NCBI GenBank assembly: GCA_049302575.1
Contig: JBAQMG010000033.1
Coordinates: 1 to 7,702 of the forward strand
Length of the DNA stretch: 7,702 nt
Source: JBAQMG01 sp049302575
Lineage (GTDB): Bacteria > Bacillota > Desulfitobacteriia > Desulfitobacteriales > Desulfitobacteriaceae
Direction: 5' to 3'
Under the pieces are notes generated by a model. That model was given only the letters and a program-made list of their open reading frames with translations, searched no databases and was not told the origin of the DNA. Of this stretch, positions 6,780 to 7,702 are shown in pieces. The first letter of the stretch is position 1. Each line of letters opens with the position of its first letter. The translations under genes and the position numbers were made by a program.

Positions 6780-7619
6780 CTAATTTGTCTTTCCCTGAAA
6801 TCCATGAATACAACAACCAATAGCCCCATTAAATTGAGGTTCTGGCGGAACTATTACTTGCCTTCTACTACCAGAGATTAACAATTGACACACAGCTTTA
6901 TTGTAAGCAACACCTCCGGTAAAAACAATTATTTCTCCTCCGAAAGTACGCAATAGTGGCAAAATACGTCTAATCACTGTAGCATTTACACCGGCAGCTA
7001 ACTGTGTCAAGGGTAATCCTTCCACAATTTTACCAATGATTTCGCTTTCCCCAAACACGGCACAAGTTGAATTCAATTCTACTGGGGTCTGAGAATTTTC
7101 ACCAATTTCCGCCAGACTCATTCCCAAAACGACGGCCATATTTTCAATATAACGTCCAGAAGAGGCTGCACATTTATCATTTGTCTGAAAATCCACCATC
7201 CGCCCACCAGCAACCTGGATAATCTTACTATCTTGTCCACCAAGGTCTACCAAGGTAAAGTCTTGTAAGCCAGTTTGGAAGATAGCTCCCTGAACATGCG
7301 CTTTAAGCTCTGGAATTGCTTCCCCTCCGGCTAACTCTAAGCTATTCCGTCCATAGCCTGTGGAAATTAGTCGTTCCGACTTCGGCAAACCTAAAGCAGT
7401 AAAATCTATCGCCAGTTTTCCCGCCTGCTTACGTCCATACTCCCGATAAAAGCAAATAGTATCTATACTTTCTAAACGCATAATTCGAGGAATTTCGCCC
7501 TCATCGTTAAACTGCATGAGGGCTATTTTCACGCTCCGACTTCCCAAATCCACCCCGCACACCAAGTTCGATGTTCGTGGTTCGATGTTCGATGTTCGAA
7601 CTCGGATATCACTCTCCAT
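6780..7619 (-). CDS. BadF/BcrA/HgdC-type activator ATPase of a 2-hydroxyacyl-CoA dehydratase or related reductase
   Basis: Homodimeric iron-sulfur ATPases of this family drive an electron at very low potential into 2-hydroxyacyl-CoA dehydratases or benzoyl-CoA reductases. The ASKHA nucleotide fold is visible: GVDLGSRSVK at 22-31, STGYGR at 86-91, LVDLGGQDSK at 123-132 and FTGGVAYN at 233-240. The two cysteines that bridge a [4Fe-4S] cluster between subunits are C150 (NDKCAASSGR, where CAAGTGR is usual) and C186 (STCAVFGESE). At 279 residues it is slightly long, because about 18 residues precede the first strand and most of them are encoded by a heptamer repeat. The ATG at 7619 has AGAGGAG eight bases upstream. 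TTG and GTG codons at positions 19-20 are possible original starts but have no ribosome binding site. No dehydratase subunit lies in the window. Confidence 0.9.
   Translation of the reverse strand: MESDIRVRTSNIEPRTSNLVCGVDLGSRSVKIALMQFNDEGEIPRIMRLESIDTICFYREYGRKQAGKLAIDFTALGLPKSERLISTGYGRNSLELAGGEAIPELKAHVQGAIFQTGLQDFTLVDLGGQDSKIIQVAGGRMVDFQTNDKCAASSGRYIENMAVVLGMSLAEIGENSQTPVELNSTCAVFGESEIIGKIVEGLPLTQLAAGVNATVIRRILPLLRTFGGEIIVFTGGVAYNKAVCQLLISGSRRQVIVPPEPQFNGAIGCCIHGFQGKTN
7567..7601. repeat. Heptamer tandem repeat inside the ATPase gene
   Basis: Five tandem 7-base units read, on the plus strand, TTCGATG, TTCGTGG, TTCGATG, TTCGATG and TTCGAAC. The array codes for residues 7 to 18 of the ATPase (VRTSNIEPRTSN), just before the conserved first strand. 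Because 7 is not a multiple of 3, gain or loss of one unit would put the ATG out of frame with the rest of the protein. Confidence 0.85.
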
Positions 7620-7648
7620 CTCTATTACTCCTCTTCTTTCAATGCTTA

Positions 7649-7676
7649 ATTATGCATTATGCATTATGAATTATGC
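7649..7676. repeat. Second heptamer tandem repeat upstream of the ATPase gene
   Basis: Four tandem 7-base units read ATTATGC, ATTATGC, ATTATGA and ATTATGC on the plus strand. On the minus strand each contains CATAAT, five of six matches to a -10 box, so the array offers four -10-like hexamers at 7-base intervals about 30 to 57 bases before the ATG. Its unit is unrelated to the one inside the gene but has the same period. Confidence 0.8.
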
Positions 7677-7702
7677 ATCCTGGATTCTCACCGACTCATA
7701 AC
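7677..7702 (-). other. Edge of the window upstream of the ATPase gene
   Basis: Only 26 bases remain. All three minus-strand frames meet a stop within or next to them (for example TGA at 7690-7688), so a preceding gene could end here, but none can be named. No clear -35 box is visible to pair with the -10-like hexamers in the repeat. Confidence 0.3.

Noticed and set aside
7516..7701. 61-codon open frame on the plus strand over the heptamer repeats
   Set aside because: It lies opposite the start of the ATPase gene and is kept open mainly by the repeats; it has no ribosome binding site or family resemblance.

Overview
The window looks like part of the chromosome of a strictly anaerobic, moderately AT-rich bacterium, most likely a clostridial Firmicute. 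This is inferred from four things: a class I iron-sulfur fumarase, an activator ATPase of the 2-hydroxyacyl-CoA dehydratase type, strong AGGAGG-like ribosome binding sites, and textbook sigma-A promoters. No marker gene is present, so the placement is family-level guesswork. Every convincing gene lies on the minus strand, so transcription runs from the right end to the left end. I see no transposase, tRNA, rRNA or CRISPR array.

Right end (about 7700 to 6453): a BadF/BcrA/HgdC-type ATPase with both iron-sulfur cysteines, followed 15 bases later by a 103-residue ORF. The first half of that ORF resembles the C-terminus of AtuA/DUF1446 proteins and its second half resembles DUF4387. The start of the ATPase gene is flanked by two unrelated tandem repeats that share a 7-base period. 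One lies upstream and carries four -10-like hexamers. The other lies inside the coding sequence and supplies most of an unusual N-terminal extension.

Middle (6465 to 4738): a monocistronic-looking unit with its own sigma-A promoter, a leader of about 190 bases containing a long hairpin, a single-chain class I fumarase (alpha and beta domains fused, 472 residues), and a hairpin terminator. A noncoding stretch of 645 bases separates it from the next unit and holds the terminator, a second sigma-A promoter and a leader of about 320 bases.

Left part (4532 to 1): a co-directional unit encoding an acyl-CoA dehydrogenase, an enoyl-CoA hydratase/isomerase-family protein and both electron transfer flavoprotein subunits (beta, then alpha), each with a good ribosome binding site. 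The next gene starts exactly at the window edge, with its ATG at bases 3 to 1 behind AGGAGG. Together these genes form an acyl-CoA oxidation or enoyl-CoA reduction module: the dehydrogenase exchanges electrons with EtfAB and the crotonase-family protein acts on the enoyl-CoA. The substrate cannot be read from the sequence. The crotonase lacks the second catalytic glutamate of classical hydratases, so its exact reaction is open.

The most unusual features are the paired heptamer repeats around the ATPase start and the hybrid AtuA/DUF4387-like ORF. The metabolic genes themselves are ordinary family members.
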